A stretch of 64,000 nucleotides of DNA, taken from Entomortierella parvispora. Taxonomy: Eukaryota; Mortierellomycota; Mortierellomycetes; Mortierellales; Mortierellaceae. The notes under the pieces are model-generated. The model ran no database searches and had not been told where the DNA came from. It saw nothing but the letters and a program-made list of their open reading frames with translations. Shown here in pieces: positions 10,380-21,818 of the stretch; positions within the stretch are counted from its first letter, which is position 1; every line of letters begins with the position of its first letter. Location of the stretch: contig OY752148.1 in the NCBI GenBank assembly GCA_963573315.1, forward strand, positions 1,975,263 through 2,039,262, written 5' to 3'. The position numbers and the translations under genes are program-made.

Positions 10380-12904
10380 CGAGCCTGAAGAGCAGCGCGG
10401 TAGGTATGAAACTCGGTTGGGTACCGACTCTGGTTCATGACCAATGTCGCAAAACAGGTCACTACTGCCGTAGAGGTCGCGATCGCGGTCATCATGCAGC
10501 GCGTCCCTGAGCGGACTACTGCCAAACAACTCATCAGAATCACAAAGAGGAGCAAAGGCGAAGTTTCGCGTCTAAAAAAGCGTGCAGGGGTGAGAAAAGG
10601 AAGAGTTAGGATACTGGGAAAGTGGCGTGCATGGGTGGTGTGGTGCGGCGCGAAGTGATGTAACAACGGTGGAGGATTCTCGCCGTTCGGAGAGGGAAAG
10701 GGTGGCGGTGATGATCCCACTGTCCCCGGTGTCACACCGTGGTGGTTCATGGCGCGTGCGGATCTTTGGCAATTGATTGGCTGGAGCAACCTCTTTGCCC
10801 ATGCACGATCAAGGGAAAGGTTGGCATGCATGGCTGTGCATGAGTCCTGAACAGTCGTAAAGACTAAAGTCAAACGCCCTTTGAATGAGGGTTCATACCT
10901 TGCTAGGTGACTTGGGATGTAGACTTTGGACGCAGTCTGTTGCACAACTACAAGGCCGATGAGGCAACCGAGCCATAGTCCCATGACAAAGCCGCGGAGT
11001 TGTTGTTTGGATCGAACTAGGGAATGCAATCCCGAGGATAGCGAGAGAATAAAGGAAAATGCAAAAGATAAAGATTGTTGAGCAGTTAGCTTCAGATTCT
11101 CAAGTTTGATCCCTTGCTATGTCATGGACATGTCATTATGGAAGGCGCAAAGTAAACGAAAAAAAAAGAAAAAAGAAAAAAAAGGTGGCAAACCAAGAAG
11201 GAATCCAAAAATAACGACAAACAAAACTGTGTACCTGAACAAAGACACAATGATGAAAATAGACAAACTCAACGAAACAGTCGAGAAGGAAGAGCAAGAC
11301 TGCAGTACTAGCAAGTCCATGATTTTTACCCACACCTGCGGCGTCAACCCGCGTACTCCCCTTTCGCGCCATGCCTGCACCCGTGCAATCATCATGGAGA
11401 AGATACAGAGCCGCAAAAACCAAAGGCGTTGAAGAAGAGAGACGCACAGATGTAACAACAAGACGCGGATAAACACACCCCAGAACAGCTCAAACACGCC
11501 ATCCCAAGTCTGCGCCAACACCATCGACACTGATCAGGTTGAAGATATAAGTGCACTGACCGCGAGTGAAGCGAAGGAGGCAGAGATAACCCGATCACCC
11601 AAGTCAAGTTGCTTTTCTGACCCAAGTCCAGGCTATGTCAGCACAGTCTGAGCTCCGCCAGAATCACGCACCCATTGCGAGACACCTGCTTCGTGCTGCA
11701 GTAGAGCTTGACTCCAAAGGCGTGCTCCTGCAAATCCGTCAGCCGACCCTGATCAGGGGCGTTCTCGAACGTGTGTAGAAATATGGCCAAGCAGACGCCA
11801 TTTCAAAGGCTTTGGAGTCGAATCGCGACGGCGATGCACGCAAGAATGGGCACATCGTGCGATACAAAAAAAGAGTGGCAATGCACAAAAAGAAGAGACG
11901 ATCGCGATTGAGGACGATAGCCAGCCGCAGCGCCTCCTGGAGGCTCCCCTTCATCTCCCCTTTCCTTGTCTCCCTTCCAAGCCTGAGGCGGTTAGAGCCG
12001 CGCCCCAAAACTGTTGCCGTGGAAGCTCGCAAAGGAGCGGTAACAAGAGAAAGGGGAGTCGCAGGAGAGAACAACCAGGAAAATATTCGGAGGCAAAAAA
12101 AAGAAAAAAAAAAAGGGACACAGCAAGTCATGTAGCCCTTGCACATTCGCGCGTACGATGGGGCAATTAAAATGCTTTAAAATGAAAAAGGAGCTTCGGA
12201 ATGAAGAACCTTGGGTCTTCACTTTGCATGGTACATCTCAGTGATATGGCCCAGAGGGTTTTCTCAGATAGCACATGAGCCTGTTTCGGTTCAAAAAACA
12301 ACCGCCGGAACAAAGTGAAAACATGGGGGAAAGAAACCTGGCTGCCAACTCCGAGAACCACGGAAAGGTTGGAATAGACAAAGCTTGGTTGCTTACCTTT
12401 GAAAACTTCGCGTCTTTCCATCTCCAATTGCTTCTGGAAAGCCTCATCAGGTCCGTTTTCCCACTTCTTTTTATCCTCCATCTGCTGGGACTCGTTCAGG
12501 AAGCTCACAGGGGATTCGACAAGGATAGGCGAGAACAATTTGAGGTAGCTCTTGTCTCCGTGCTTGATCACTGTGATGTTGCCGAGCAGTTCGCGAGAGG
12601 TGTCCAAGCTCAAGCGAGGGCGATTTGGTACTGGTTTGAAGGAGGGTGTGGAAGGCGTCGAGATTGTGATAGCCGGAGTGGATTTTTCGAGATAGATTTC
12701 ATCCTGGCGTTGATGTTCTCGTGGGTGTTCCTGCATTTGGAGCTGGTGTTGTTGCCAGAGGGTATTGGAAGTTGGGAAGGAGTGTCTGTTGGTAGTGTTG
12801 CTTTGGGGCTGTGGTGAGGAGGAGGTGGTCTTTGAAGTTGGGAAGAGGGAGAGGTTGCTATTCTGGAAACTGCAGGGTGCGAGAGCAAACGTGGCGGTAG
12901 TCAT
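10380..12904 (-). CDS. Multi-exon membrane protein candidate, boundaries unresolved
   Basis: I do not recognise this gene. A coding-looking first exon starts at Met12904, downstream of a TATA box. It has a Ser/Thr/Pro-rich N terminus, then ITVIKHGDKSYLKLFSPIL and a charged helix, up to a donor GTAAGC after 12397. Further coding-like pieces on this strand include LRLAIVLNRDRLFFLCIATL (about 11940-11850) and FELFWGVFIRVLLLHLCVSL (about 11490-11430). After them come a hydrophobic exon RGFVMGLWLGCLIGLVVVQQ (about 11000-10930, ending in a good GTATGA donor) and a last piece with CMMTAIATSTAVVTCFATLV ending at a stop near 10380. Together they suggest a protein with four or more membrane segments. 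Several middle exon joins could not be fixed by phase, so the span is approximate and might hold two genes. RNA evidence would settle it. Confidence 0.4.
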
Positions 12905-12959
12905 GGCTGAGGTGAGAAGACAGCAGGCGAAGGTTGATTCGAGATGTGAATGAAGTGGA

Positions 12960-13018
12960 GTGGAGAGGAGAGGAGAGGAGAGGAGAGAAGGGAATGAATG
13001 AATGAATGAATGAATGAG
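12960..13018. repeat. Simple repeats GAGAG and GAAT
   Basis: GAGAGGAGAGGAGAGGAGAG is followed by (GAAT)n at about 12993-13018, in the presumed 5' leader of the minus-strand membrane protein candidate. Confidence 0.8.
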
Positions 13019-13162
13019 GAACGCACTGCCAAGTCGGAACGAAAGAAGAAACGAGAACGAGAGACAGAGAAGGGAAGGAAAGCGAAGGATGGAGGACGTG
13101 CGGCGAACAAACAACAACAGAAAGAGATAAAAAGAGAAAAAGGGAACAGGTGGCGAACGGTA

Positions 13163-13169
13163 TTTTATA
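13163..13169 (-). promoter_or_regulatory. TATA box upstream of the membrane protein candidate
   Basis: The minus strand reads GAGTATAAAATACC. It lies about 260 nt upstream of Met12904, and a CT-rich leader of 12960-13130 lies between. It supports transcription of this strand. Confidence 0.5.
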
Positions 13170-16100
13170 CTCGCCCTTCAAGGAGGCGAGATAAGATCCC
13201 AGCGCGCGGTGCACCGAATCTGTGTCTGGCGGATGCACAAGGACACAAAACGAGCAAAAATAACCATTGAGTTTTCTTCTCTTCTTTACTTTGGTCTCTT
13301 CACAATGACATCGCCGTTCCCGTGTGTGTTTCTTCCAGCTCCGCCAGGGACCAGAACGTTATTTTGGAGCGTGGCGTGGGCACTGGGCGATTTCTTTTTG
13401 TCTTGCTTCCCACACTCTTTGCTCAAATCGCCGAGAATGATGCTTTTTTTGCTCATTCGTTTCCTGTCCTGCTGCATGGCTAGCTTGCAGCCACAGGAAT
13501 AGATCCATCACTGCGCTCCCTTTTGGGCTTGTGATTCTTCTAGGGGACAGGGGGACAGGGGGACAGGGCCCATAGAAGATAGTCTACCAAGCAGGGGGAG
13601 ACAAGAATCAGTCGGTTGCGCCTCTTCCTCCTGCTTACCCACAGTGAACCACTCTTCCACGCTTGGCACACCACCTGTGTCCCTCCAATCATCAACAAAA
13701 GACAACGTGCTTCAACTGCCTCGTCATCTTTGTTCCACTGTGTTATGATAAGAATACCAACCTACTGCATGAACCCTTTTTTTCCCTCCTGGGCCTGCCA
13801 GAAGCGCAAAGGTGCATCATTCTTACCGCATCGAGCTCTGAAAGGTTCAGTGTTTCTTGCTCTTTCTCCTCACTGTTATTTCCCGGTCGTGTTGTATCTC
13901 TTGGTCTGGCCACGCTCAAACCTCTTCCATAGTCAGCTTGGCCAATGCTTCTTCTTTGTTCAAAGTTTTCAAGCTTGAAACAAGGCGATGGGGGTTGTAA
14001 GGATCCTATGGCTTGTAAGACAGTTCAGATCCCATCTGTCAGCTGCAACCCCTGATTGCACAAGCACAACGAAAAACAGAAAACACACTCACACAAAACA
14101 AAAGAGGAACAATCGCGAACGGATCTCCGAACAACAAACACAGCGGAGATGCCTTTGTTCTTTGACTTGAAAGTTAATGCACGAGACTAGCGAGACCCTT
14201 TTGAGCGAAAAAGCTTTGTTTAGCCACAAAAAAAGCGGATCGGGTCTCCAGACGCCCCTACTATTTGTGCAACAGCTAATTGGTTCATTAGGGGCTAGGG
14301 GATCCAATGCACAATCTGAAATTGCCTGTTTTTTTCTCCCAGGTTGGCATCTACATAAACCGAGAGTTCTTCGGAAATGACAGGTCAGAAGGGATGGTGA
14401 TGTATAAGTGGAGCAAGGCACAGGGTCCACATTGTGGTTGATGCTTGTGCAGATTTGTATAAGGGGTACGAGGACCCTGATACATTTTTGGTTCAATTGC
14501 AATTGACATTCGCGCTTGAGAAATACATTAGTGTGCTCTTTGCGCGCTTGCTCGTGTGCGAGAGATAATCGCCTTTTGTTGCCTATCCATGCACAACCCC
14601 CTCCTTTTCCCACATGAACTCACGCTGTCGTACTATTCACGTAAATACATGGACCAACCAGAACATCCAGGAATACAACCTTTTCTACTCCCTTGCGCCC
14701 TCAGAAAACGAAAGATACATCGAATGTCTCGCCTATTTTCATGCACAGAGTAACAGGTAAGCAGCAGTGAGAGATGTGGTAGGATATGACGTGACACTTT
14801 TGCTTTTCGCTCGCTCGCAACTGCAGTCGAGTCCGGGAACGTGATGTATGTCGGTTCCCCTTGGCCCTTGGGGTTGCTTCGGAGAGGCTTTGGTTGCCCC
14901 GGTGAGGCTTTTGGATAGACCCTTTCTTCGGGAGGCACTCCATGAGGCGGATCCTATCTTCCTGGCTCCGACTTATTGTCCAAAAGAACAAAGGAACAAA
15001 TGAATTTTGAACTGCAGATCTTTTTTGAGTTCTTTCTTTGGTGGCAATACGTGTAGGAGATGTCCACACGCCCGTGTGCCGCAATTCCTCAATTGAGCAA
15101 TGAAGCAGAACCTGTGAATTGGTGGCGTCTGCCTTGCACGCTTGCCTCACTTTGTATTTACATGTTCTCAACTTCTCTACAAGCCTTCGGAATGTCCCTA
15201 TAAAATATATTGGGTTGTCCCAACACTGTTGGATGTTCTTCGCGTCCTGATCAACGATATTCACCTTCGTGGCGAGAAGTGTCCTTCTGCGGAGTACAGG
15301 CCAGTCAACAACACCAGATCTTACGCCTGCACAGGACTCCAACCTTGATGGTATCTAATCATACCTACGCTTCCTGCGGCGCAGACCTGAACGCCAACCT
15401 GTACCCTTCGCCTAAACGACGTGTTTTATCAGAGAATCAGCCTAGGCTTTGGAGAAGATCTACGAGAGTCTCTAAAACTGAAGCGCAGAGCAAGGACAAT
15501 GACTCTGGCCCGGTTATCGACACCAAGATAGGCAATGATATACGGGCCATGGTGTTACTACAAAGCCCTATGTGCGTATGGCATGTGAATCACTATTGGT
15601 GCGCTCAGGATAGCGCTAAGATACCGTCCTGCACGCGATAGTCTGGTGGAGCTACATAGAGGAAAAAGAATGCTCGCCGTTCTCCAAAGGATCGCTAACA
15701 ATTGTGGACCATTATGTGTAACCATAGTCTTTTGATTCTCAATATCACCCGGCCCACCAATTGTTTTTCCTGCGCGTCCTTTTGTTTGTCTCGTCGGCGG
15801 ATGCTTGATCCGATCTTTCAGAATTTCAGAAAGTTTTAAGTGCGAGGTAGTAAGAGATACGCGAAGCAGCTCGCATGTGGGGACGATGGGGCGCCGATTA
15901 GTAAGTGGCATGAATGAACAAGTCTGCGCACATTAAAGGGATCATTTGAATCTAGCTAGAAAACAGTCCTAGTCCTGCATCAAGCTCATGATTCCATGAT
16001 GATCCTGTCTAGATCTCGGAGCCGCAGTAATGAGCCTGTTGCCTAGAAACAGGAAGATAAGTGGAGAAACAGCGCAGAGCGACAGCCTTTGTGGGCGTAC

Positions 16101-16835
16101 AGGAGAAGACCAGAAGGGTAATAACGACGCAAGGGCGTAGATGTTTGAGCGGTGTGATTAGCAGCGGATAGAGAGTCTCGATCAAGAACTCAGCAGAGGA
16201 ACATGCAAGTCTAAAGCTGCTGGTTGGAGGCCTCACCCAACTGGCTGGGAGAACTCCCTTGTGGGAATTTGTTTTGGCAATACCCAGGGTGCTTTACCCT
16301 GGCATTCTTGTTTTTGCGATCGAGGATTAGCCGGAGCTTCGATCGGGGCGACGTGAACATTACATGGGCAGAAACAACTGAGTAAGCCAGTCAGATCAAG
16401 GATTTTTGTCGCCCGTCACACCGCCGTCAATTTCGGGGTGTGTCTCCCACGTCTCCACTGCGTTCAACGAGGGTCGCAAATCTGGCGAATCACAGCTGAA
16501 ATGTCGACAGCTTGCTTAAAAATCAAAAAAAAGATTGTCTTTTTCCGTTTCGTGCTCCGGAGCAACGGCTATCTGACTTGGACGGACTTGACCTCACTGG
16601 TGGGATCGGGGGGATGCAGACAGCAATTGAACGACGGTGTTCTAATGGTGGTACAGTAATCATGATGGTTTTCGTTTTCCTCAATGGGCACACTCGTTCA
16701 CAGGTCTTGTTCTGCTGGTTCGGCGCTGCGCTCATTGCCCCATCTTTTGCCGATCGAGGGCCCGCCCCGCTCTCATGCAGTCGTCACAGTCCGTCTCCGG
16801 TGGACCTTTCGCTTTGACCTGAGTTTTTCTTCTGG
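13170..16835. other. Approximately 3.7 kb region without a convincing gene
   Basis: Open frames of 60-210 codons occur on both strands (for example minus 15342-14701 and 15911-15558), but none shows a domain, a splice structure or a start context I can defend. No tRNA A/B boxes, rRNA or transposon ends are evident by eye. A G-rich tandem repeat lies at 13543-13568. The region may hold decayed sequence or unrecognised RNA genes. Confidence 0.4.
13543..13568 (+). repeat. G-rich tandem repeat, possible G-quadruplex
   Basis: Three 7-bp units GGGGACA/GGGGGACA and a fourth G-run give four runs of three or more G within 26 bases, separated by ACA loops. This meets the usual quadruplex pattern. Confidence 0.7.
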
Positions 16836-16844
16836 TATAAAAAG
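16836..16844 (+). promoter_or_regulatory. TATA box of the alcohol dehydrogenase gene
   Basis: TATAAAAAG lies 78 nt upstream of the ATG, with a CT-rich then CA-rich leader (ACACAATCAACAACACAAC). This is the architecture of a highly expressed fungal gene. Confidence 0.75.
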
Positions 16845-16913
16845 GAGACCCTCTCTTCTTTTTTTCACCCATTCCAACCAACACAATCAACAACACAACT
16901 ACCCAGCACAAAC

Positions 16914-18195
16914 ATGACTACCTTCAAGCCCTGTGAAGATCACTCTGCCACTTTCAACGGTTGGGCCTCGACCGGAACCCCCAACTTGAAGCAATGGAGC
17001 TACCACCCTCGCCCCTTGGGACCCAAGGATGTCGAGATTGAGATCTCTCACTGCGGTATCTGCGGTTCTGATATCCACACCATCACTGGAGGTTGGGGCG
17101 CCATCAAGGAGGAGGTGATTGTCGGACACGAGATTGTTGGCAAGGTTGTCGCTGCTGGCGCTGACTCTCACCACAAGGTCGGCGATCTCGTTGGTGCCGG
17201 TGCCATGGTCGATGCCTGCGGTGAATGCAAAGACTGCAAGGCCGGATTTGATCAGCTGTGCAAGAAGAGCGCTTTCACCTACAACGACACCTTCAAGGAT
17301 GGACGTGGAGGCAAGTCTTACGGAGGCTACGCCGATCGTGTTCGCATCAACGGTGAATACGTCTTTGCGATCCCCAAGAACATCTCGCTCGCTGAGGGTA
17401 AGCAACATAAGATAGGGATATGAAATGGTCATAGGGAACGCGACGATAGGACGAAAGAAAAGGCGATGCGCCGTGTCCTGCGGGAACAGACGAAGGGACG
17501 AGGCGCAGTGCAATGCAGATCGGTGTGTGGGAGAGATTTATTTTCTTTGGTGCACAGAAATTAACCCCTGACCTCTTTTTCAATTCGTTCTCATAGCTGC
17601 CCCTCTTCTCTGCGCTGGTGTCACTACCTATTCTCCTTTGGTTCAGTACCAGGCCGGTCCCGGAAAGAAGGTCGGAGTTATCGGTATCGGTGGATTGGGA
17701 CACATGGCCATCCAGTGGGCCGCTGCCTTGAAGTGCGACGAGGTCGTTGCCATCTCCACCAGCGACAGCAAGCGTGAGGAGTCCAAGAAGTTGGGCGCCA
17801 CCAAGTTTATCAACTCCAAGAACGAGGAGGAGATGAAGGCCGCTGTCCAGTCCTTGGATATCGTTCTCTGCACCTCTTTCGACAAGCACGCTGACTGGGC
17901 TACTTTGTTGTCTTTGATTGCCAACAACGGAAAGATGGTCCTTTTGGCCGTTCCCGAGGCTCCTCTTTTGATTGGCGCTAGCTCTTTCATTCACGGTCAG
18001 GTTTCGATGGTCGGCTCCTTGATCGGAGGCAAGAAGATTGTTGCCGAGATGTTGGAATTCGCTTCCAAGCACAATGTCCGTCCTTGGATCGAGAAGATGC
18101 CCATGAGCGACTGCAACGCTGCTATCAAGCACGTCCAGGAAGGTCGGCCCCGTTACCGTGTTGTCATGGAGACTGGTGCTGAGGCCAACTTCTAA
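16914..18195 (+). CDS. Zinc-dependent alcohol dehydrogenase (cinnamyl/NADP type)
   Basis: Cytosolic medium-chain dehydrogenase that interconverts alcohols and aldehydes with NAD(P)H. Exons 16914-17397 and 17597-18195 give 360 aa. Catalytic zinc ligands are Cys47 (SHCGICGSDIH) and His72-Glu73 (GHEIVG). The structural zinc lobe has Cys102, 105, 108 and 116 (CGECKDCKAGFDQLC). The Rossmann motif GVIGIGGLGHMAIQWA follows in exon 2, with SDSKREESKKLGA after it, resembling the yeast ADH6/ADH7 and plant CAD group rather than ethanol-type ADH1. Codon use is strongly biased (GTC, AAG, CGT, GGT), which suggests high expression. It sits 1.1 kb upstream of pyruvate kinase on the same strand with a broken exon copy between. 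The natural substrate is not deducible. Confidence 0.93.
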
Positions 18196-18258
18196 GCGAC
18201 AGAACAAACTATCGGGCAATTGATCTCGAATCCCTTTGCATATATTTATTATCCCCTC

Positions 18259-18283
18259 ACAGACCCAAGCGTTGTAGGTCTGT
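18259..18283 (+). terminator. Inverted repeat in the ADH 3' UTR
   Basis: ACAGACC and GGTCTGT arms (7 bp, 11-base loop) lie 64 nt after the ADH stop. They could form a 3' UTR hairpin. A role in 3'-end formation is speculative. Confidence 0.3.
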
Positions 18284-18324
18284 TGTCATATTAAAAAACC
18301 AGAAACTGTACTTATTGGACTGGA

Positions 18325-18786
18325 CGTGAACTGTAATCGGCATCGGTAAATTGGGATTCATGGTCATCCAGTGGGCCACCTTAAAGTGCGACGAGGTGGT
18401 TGCCGTCTCGGCAGGCGTGAGAAGTCCAAGAGCTAGCTGCCACCAAGTTTGTCAATTCCAGGAATGAGGAACATACGAAGGCCGCTGCTCAGTATCGGTA
18501 TCATCCTCTGTTCTTCCTTCGACAAGAAGGCCGATTGGGGTGCCTTATTGTCTTTGGTCGCCAACAACGGGAAGATGGTTCCCTTGACGGAGCCTGAAGA
18601 TCCTATGTCGATTGGTCTCAATGGCACACGTCCCATAACATGTTGGACTTTACTGCCAAACACAACGTTCGTCTCTGGATCGAGAAGATACCCAGGAAGG
18701 ATTGTACCGCTGCAATCAAGCATGTTACGGAGGGCCATCCCCGTTGCCGCGCTATCATGAAGACGACTTCTGCTGCCGAGGTTTAA
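18325..18786 (+). pseudogene. Decayed copy of an ADH second exon
   Basis: The DNA aligns by eye with ADH exon 2, from the Rossmann motif (GTAATCGGCATCGGTAAATT for the functional GTTATCGGTATCGGTGGATT) through the FDKKADW and NNGKMV segments to a terminal TAA at 18784-18786. It lacks exon 1 (all catalytic and structural zinc ligands). It has lost about 50 nt around the segment corresponding to SSFIHGQVSMVGSLIGG and carries several small indels that change frame. Divergence from the intact neighbour is high, so the duplication is not recent or came from another paralogue. An AATAAA-like signal follows at 18838. Confidence 0.88.
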
Positions 18787-19295
18787 ACAGCAAACGAAGG
18801 AACAGGTGTTCTCGAAGGCTGAACGTGGATCCTGCTCAAATAAATTGCAAACCAAAAGTGACATCATGGCAATCTTCCTTTTGGAGCAAGTGCTTCAAAA
18901 CGCTCAATCAAAGTCCGAGGATTGAAAGGGAGATAAGATCTGGTTATCTGTGGAGGGGACGAGGACGAAGACGATGGGGCACACGTCGTTGAGCAGCCTG
19001 TTGCTATCGATCAGTGGCCATATTTAGATGCCCTTGGAGCGACGGCTGATGCCCAAGAGTGAGGACGGGGAAGTGCATGAAGCAAGAAAGCGGGTGGAGA
19101 GAGAACCCCAAAGAACAGTGCTACTTCGGACAAGAAAGAGAGGTGTCTCACACCGTGTGTTCGTTATTGATTTTTTCTGTCCCAAGTTCAACTCGCGCGA
19201 CTGTTTTTTTCCCTCTTTTTGTTTCTTTATCTCTCTCGTTTTCGCTTTTCTTTCTTCTCATTCACCTCTTCTCTTCCACAGCCACCTATACCACC
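18787..19295 (+). promoter_or_regulatory. Upstream region of pyruvate kinase
   Basis: This is the non-coding stretch between the ADH relic and the pyruvate kinase ATG. The last 120 bases are a TC-rich tract (TTTTTCCCTC...CTTTTCTTTC), typical of the leader of strongly expressed fungal genes. No unambiguous TATA box is seen. Confidence 0.45.
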
Positions 19296-21818
19296 ATGAT
19301 CGACGACAGCATCAAGACCAACCTCGAGTGGACTTCGTCCCTCGATATCGACTACCAGCCCGTCAACACCCGCAAGACTTCCATCATCTGCACCATTGGT
19401 AATCCTTCTCCCTGTTTCTCTATCTTCCTGGCGCCTCTTCTTCTCTTCTTTTCGGGACAGGGACCACGCGTGCCCAGAAGGGCCAAACTTTCACTTTTCC
19501 AGAGGCAGCCAAGGGACTATTATCAACATCGCCCCTGGATCCGAGGCGATCGACACTACTGTGAACTACCCATTTTCCCAATAGTTGAAATTCTCGTGCA
19601 AACAAACTAATCGCCCGATCTTCTCTCTTATCCATGAACAGGACCCAAGACCAACTCCGTTGAGATGCTCAGCAAGCTTCGTGATGCTGGCATGAACATT
19701 GTTCGCATGGTGAGTTCTCAGGACTATCTCCCACGACTGGATCAAAGGATCAGCTGCCTACTTTTTACACGGCAAGGATTTAGCATCGGGCTGAACCTTG
19801 TAGCAACAACAAAGTCTATTACTTGTCTCTCAGCCCGCAGTGAATGACTATGGATTGGCACCCGAGGAACCCTTGACCTGATGTGTCCTCTCGCATCCTG
19901 CTTTACGCGAGTTTGTTGCTTGTTAGTACAAGTCGCTGACCCTCTTTGTTTGTTTTCTCGACAGAACTTTTCCCACGGATCATATGAGTACCACCAGTCC
20001 GTCATTGACAACACCCGCCAGAGCTGCATCGGTAAGAACAACTTCTCTCTCTCTGAACTCCCTCACCCCAACTGAAGGACGGCCCTGGAGCTGTCGGTGT
20101 TTTTTCTGCCCTTATCATTTTGTTGGATCGTCAAGGAGAGCAAAGTTCGGACTGGACTGCTTTCTTTGAAATTAATTGCCCGCTCGCGTCGGTCCATCCG
20201 CCACTGTCACCCAGCCCAGGAAGGGAGTTTCTGTGCGTGGGTGAAATCTTCGACGCAACTTTACTTTGGGGGCCATTTCTTTTTGTTCTCTTGTAGCGGA
20301 ATCGTGGGAGAAGATAGAAAAAGAGAGAGTGAGAGTTGATTCAAGGTCAAGAGGATCGAGAAGACTAACAACCACACGGTATATTCCAAACAACATGTAT
20401 TCTTTCTTTTAGAGCACCCTGGACGCCCTGTTGGAATCGCCTTGGACACCAAGGGACCCGAGATCCGCACTGGATTGATGAAGGATGATGTCGAGGTCCC
20501 TATCTTGGCCGGCCACAAGATGATCATCACTACCGACGACAAATACGCCGAGGCCTGCACTGGTGATGTCATGTATGTCGACTACAAGAACTTGACCAAG
20601 GTCATTGTTCCCGGAAAGGTCATCTATGTCGATGACGGTGTTCTCTCCTTCAAGGTTTTGACTGTCGAGTCTGATCACGTCACTGTCGAGGCTTTGAACA
20701 ACGGCAAGATTTGCTCCCGCAAGGGTGTCAACTTGCCCAAGACCGCTGTGGACCTGCCTGCGCTCTCTGAGAAGGACAAGAAGGATTTGTTGTTTGGTGT
20801 CAAGAACAATGTCGATATTGTCTTTGCCTCATTTATCCGTCGTGCCGAGGATGTCAAGGAGATCCGTCGTGTTCTCGGAGAGGAAGGAAAGCACATCAAG
20901 ATCATTTCCAAGATCGAGAACCACCAGGGTGTCAAGAACTTTGACGAGATCTTGGAGGAGACTGATGGTGTCATGGTCGCCCGTGGTGATCTCGGTATCG
21001 AGATCCCTTGCGCCCAGGTTTTCATTGCCCAGAAGATGATGATCTCCAAGTGCAACTTGGCAGGAAAGCCCGTTATCTGCGCCACCCAGATGCTCGAGTC
21101 CATGACCGTGAGTCCTTTTTCTTTTTTCGTTTTCTTTTCAGTCGAAAGTGGTCGCTACTTTTTGGGCAATTGAACTGACAGGATTGATTCTTTTTTTTTT
21201 TTTTTGTTTTTTGTTTCTGCTCTCTTTTAGTACAACCCCCGCCCTACCCGTGCTGAGGTCTCCGATGTTGCCAACGCCGTTTTGGATGGTGCCGATTGCG
21301 TGATGTTGTCCGGAGAGACTGCCAAGGGATCCTACCCTCTCGAGGCCGTCCGTACCATGGATGAGACCTGCATCTTGGCCGAGAGCGCCATTTGCTACCC
21401 TCCATTGTTCAACGAGCTTCGTCAGCTCCAGAAGCGCCCCACCGAGACCACCGAGACTGTTGCCTCGTCTGCCGTCTCTGCCGCCCATGAGCAGGATGCC
21501 GGTGCGATCGTGGTCCTTTCCACCTCTGGTGATACCGCCCGCTTGGTTTCCAAGTACAGACCCAAGGCCAACATCATCATTGTCACCCGCAAGGAGTCGA
21601 CTGCTCGCAACATTCACTTGTCCAGAGGCTGCTATCCCTTCATCTACAAGGAGCCCAAGGTCCAGGATTGGCAGGAGGATGTCGACGCTAGATTGAGATG
21701 GGGCATGGATCAGGCCATTGAGGTCGGTCTCTTGAAGGCTGGTCAGACCGTCATTGTGATCCAGGGTTTCCGATCTGGATATGGAAACACCAACACCATG
21801 CGTATCGTCATTGCTTAA
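19296..21818 (+). CDS. PYK1: Pyruvate kinase
   Basis: Cytosolic enzyme that transfers phosphate from phosphoenolpyruvate to ADP in the last step of glycolysis. Five exons (19296-19398, 19642-19709, 19965-20031, 20413-21107, 21231-21818) give 506 aa, the usual length. Conserved blocks run in order. [17 protein letters not shown] comes first, then [10 protein letters not shown] across the intron 2 junction, and [12 protein letters not shown]. The B domain follows, then the active-site signature [11 protein letters not shown] with catalytic Lys, [12 protein letters not shown] and [12 protein letters not shown]. The C-terminal effector domain ends [13 protein letters not shown]. The first three exons are short and the introns are 243, 255 and 381 nt. 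Codon bias is strong. Regulation by fructose 1,6-bisphosphate is plausible from the family but not shown. Confidence 0.97.

Noticed and set aside
14701-15342. 213-codon minus-strand frame
   Set aside because: No start context, domain, intron structure or hydrophobic pattern supports it. It may be part of a decayed sequence but cannot be called.
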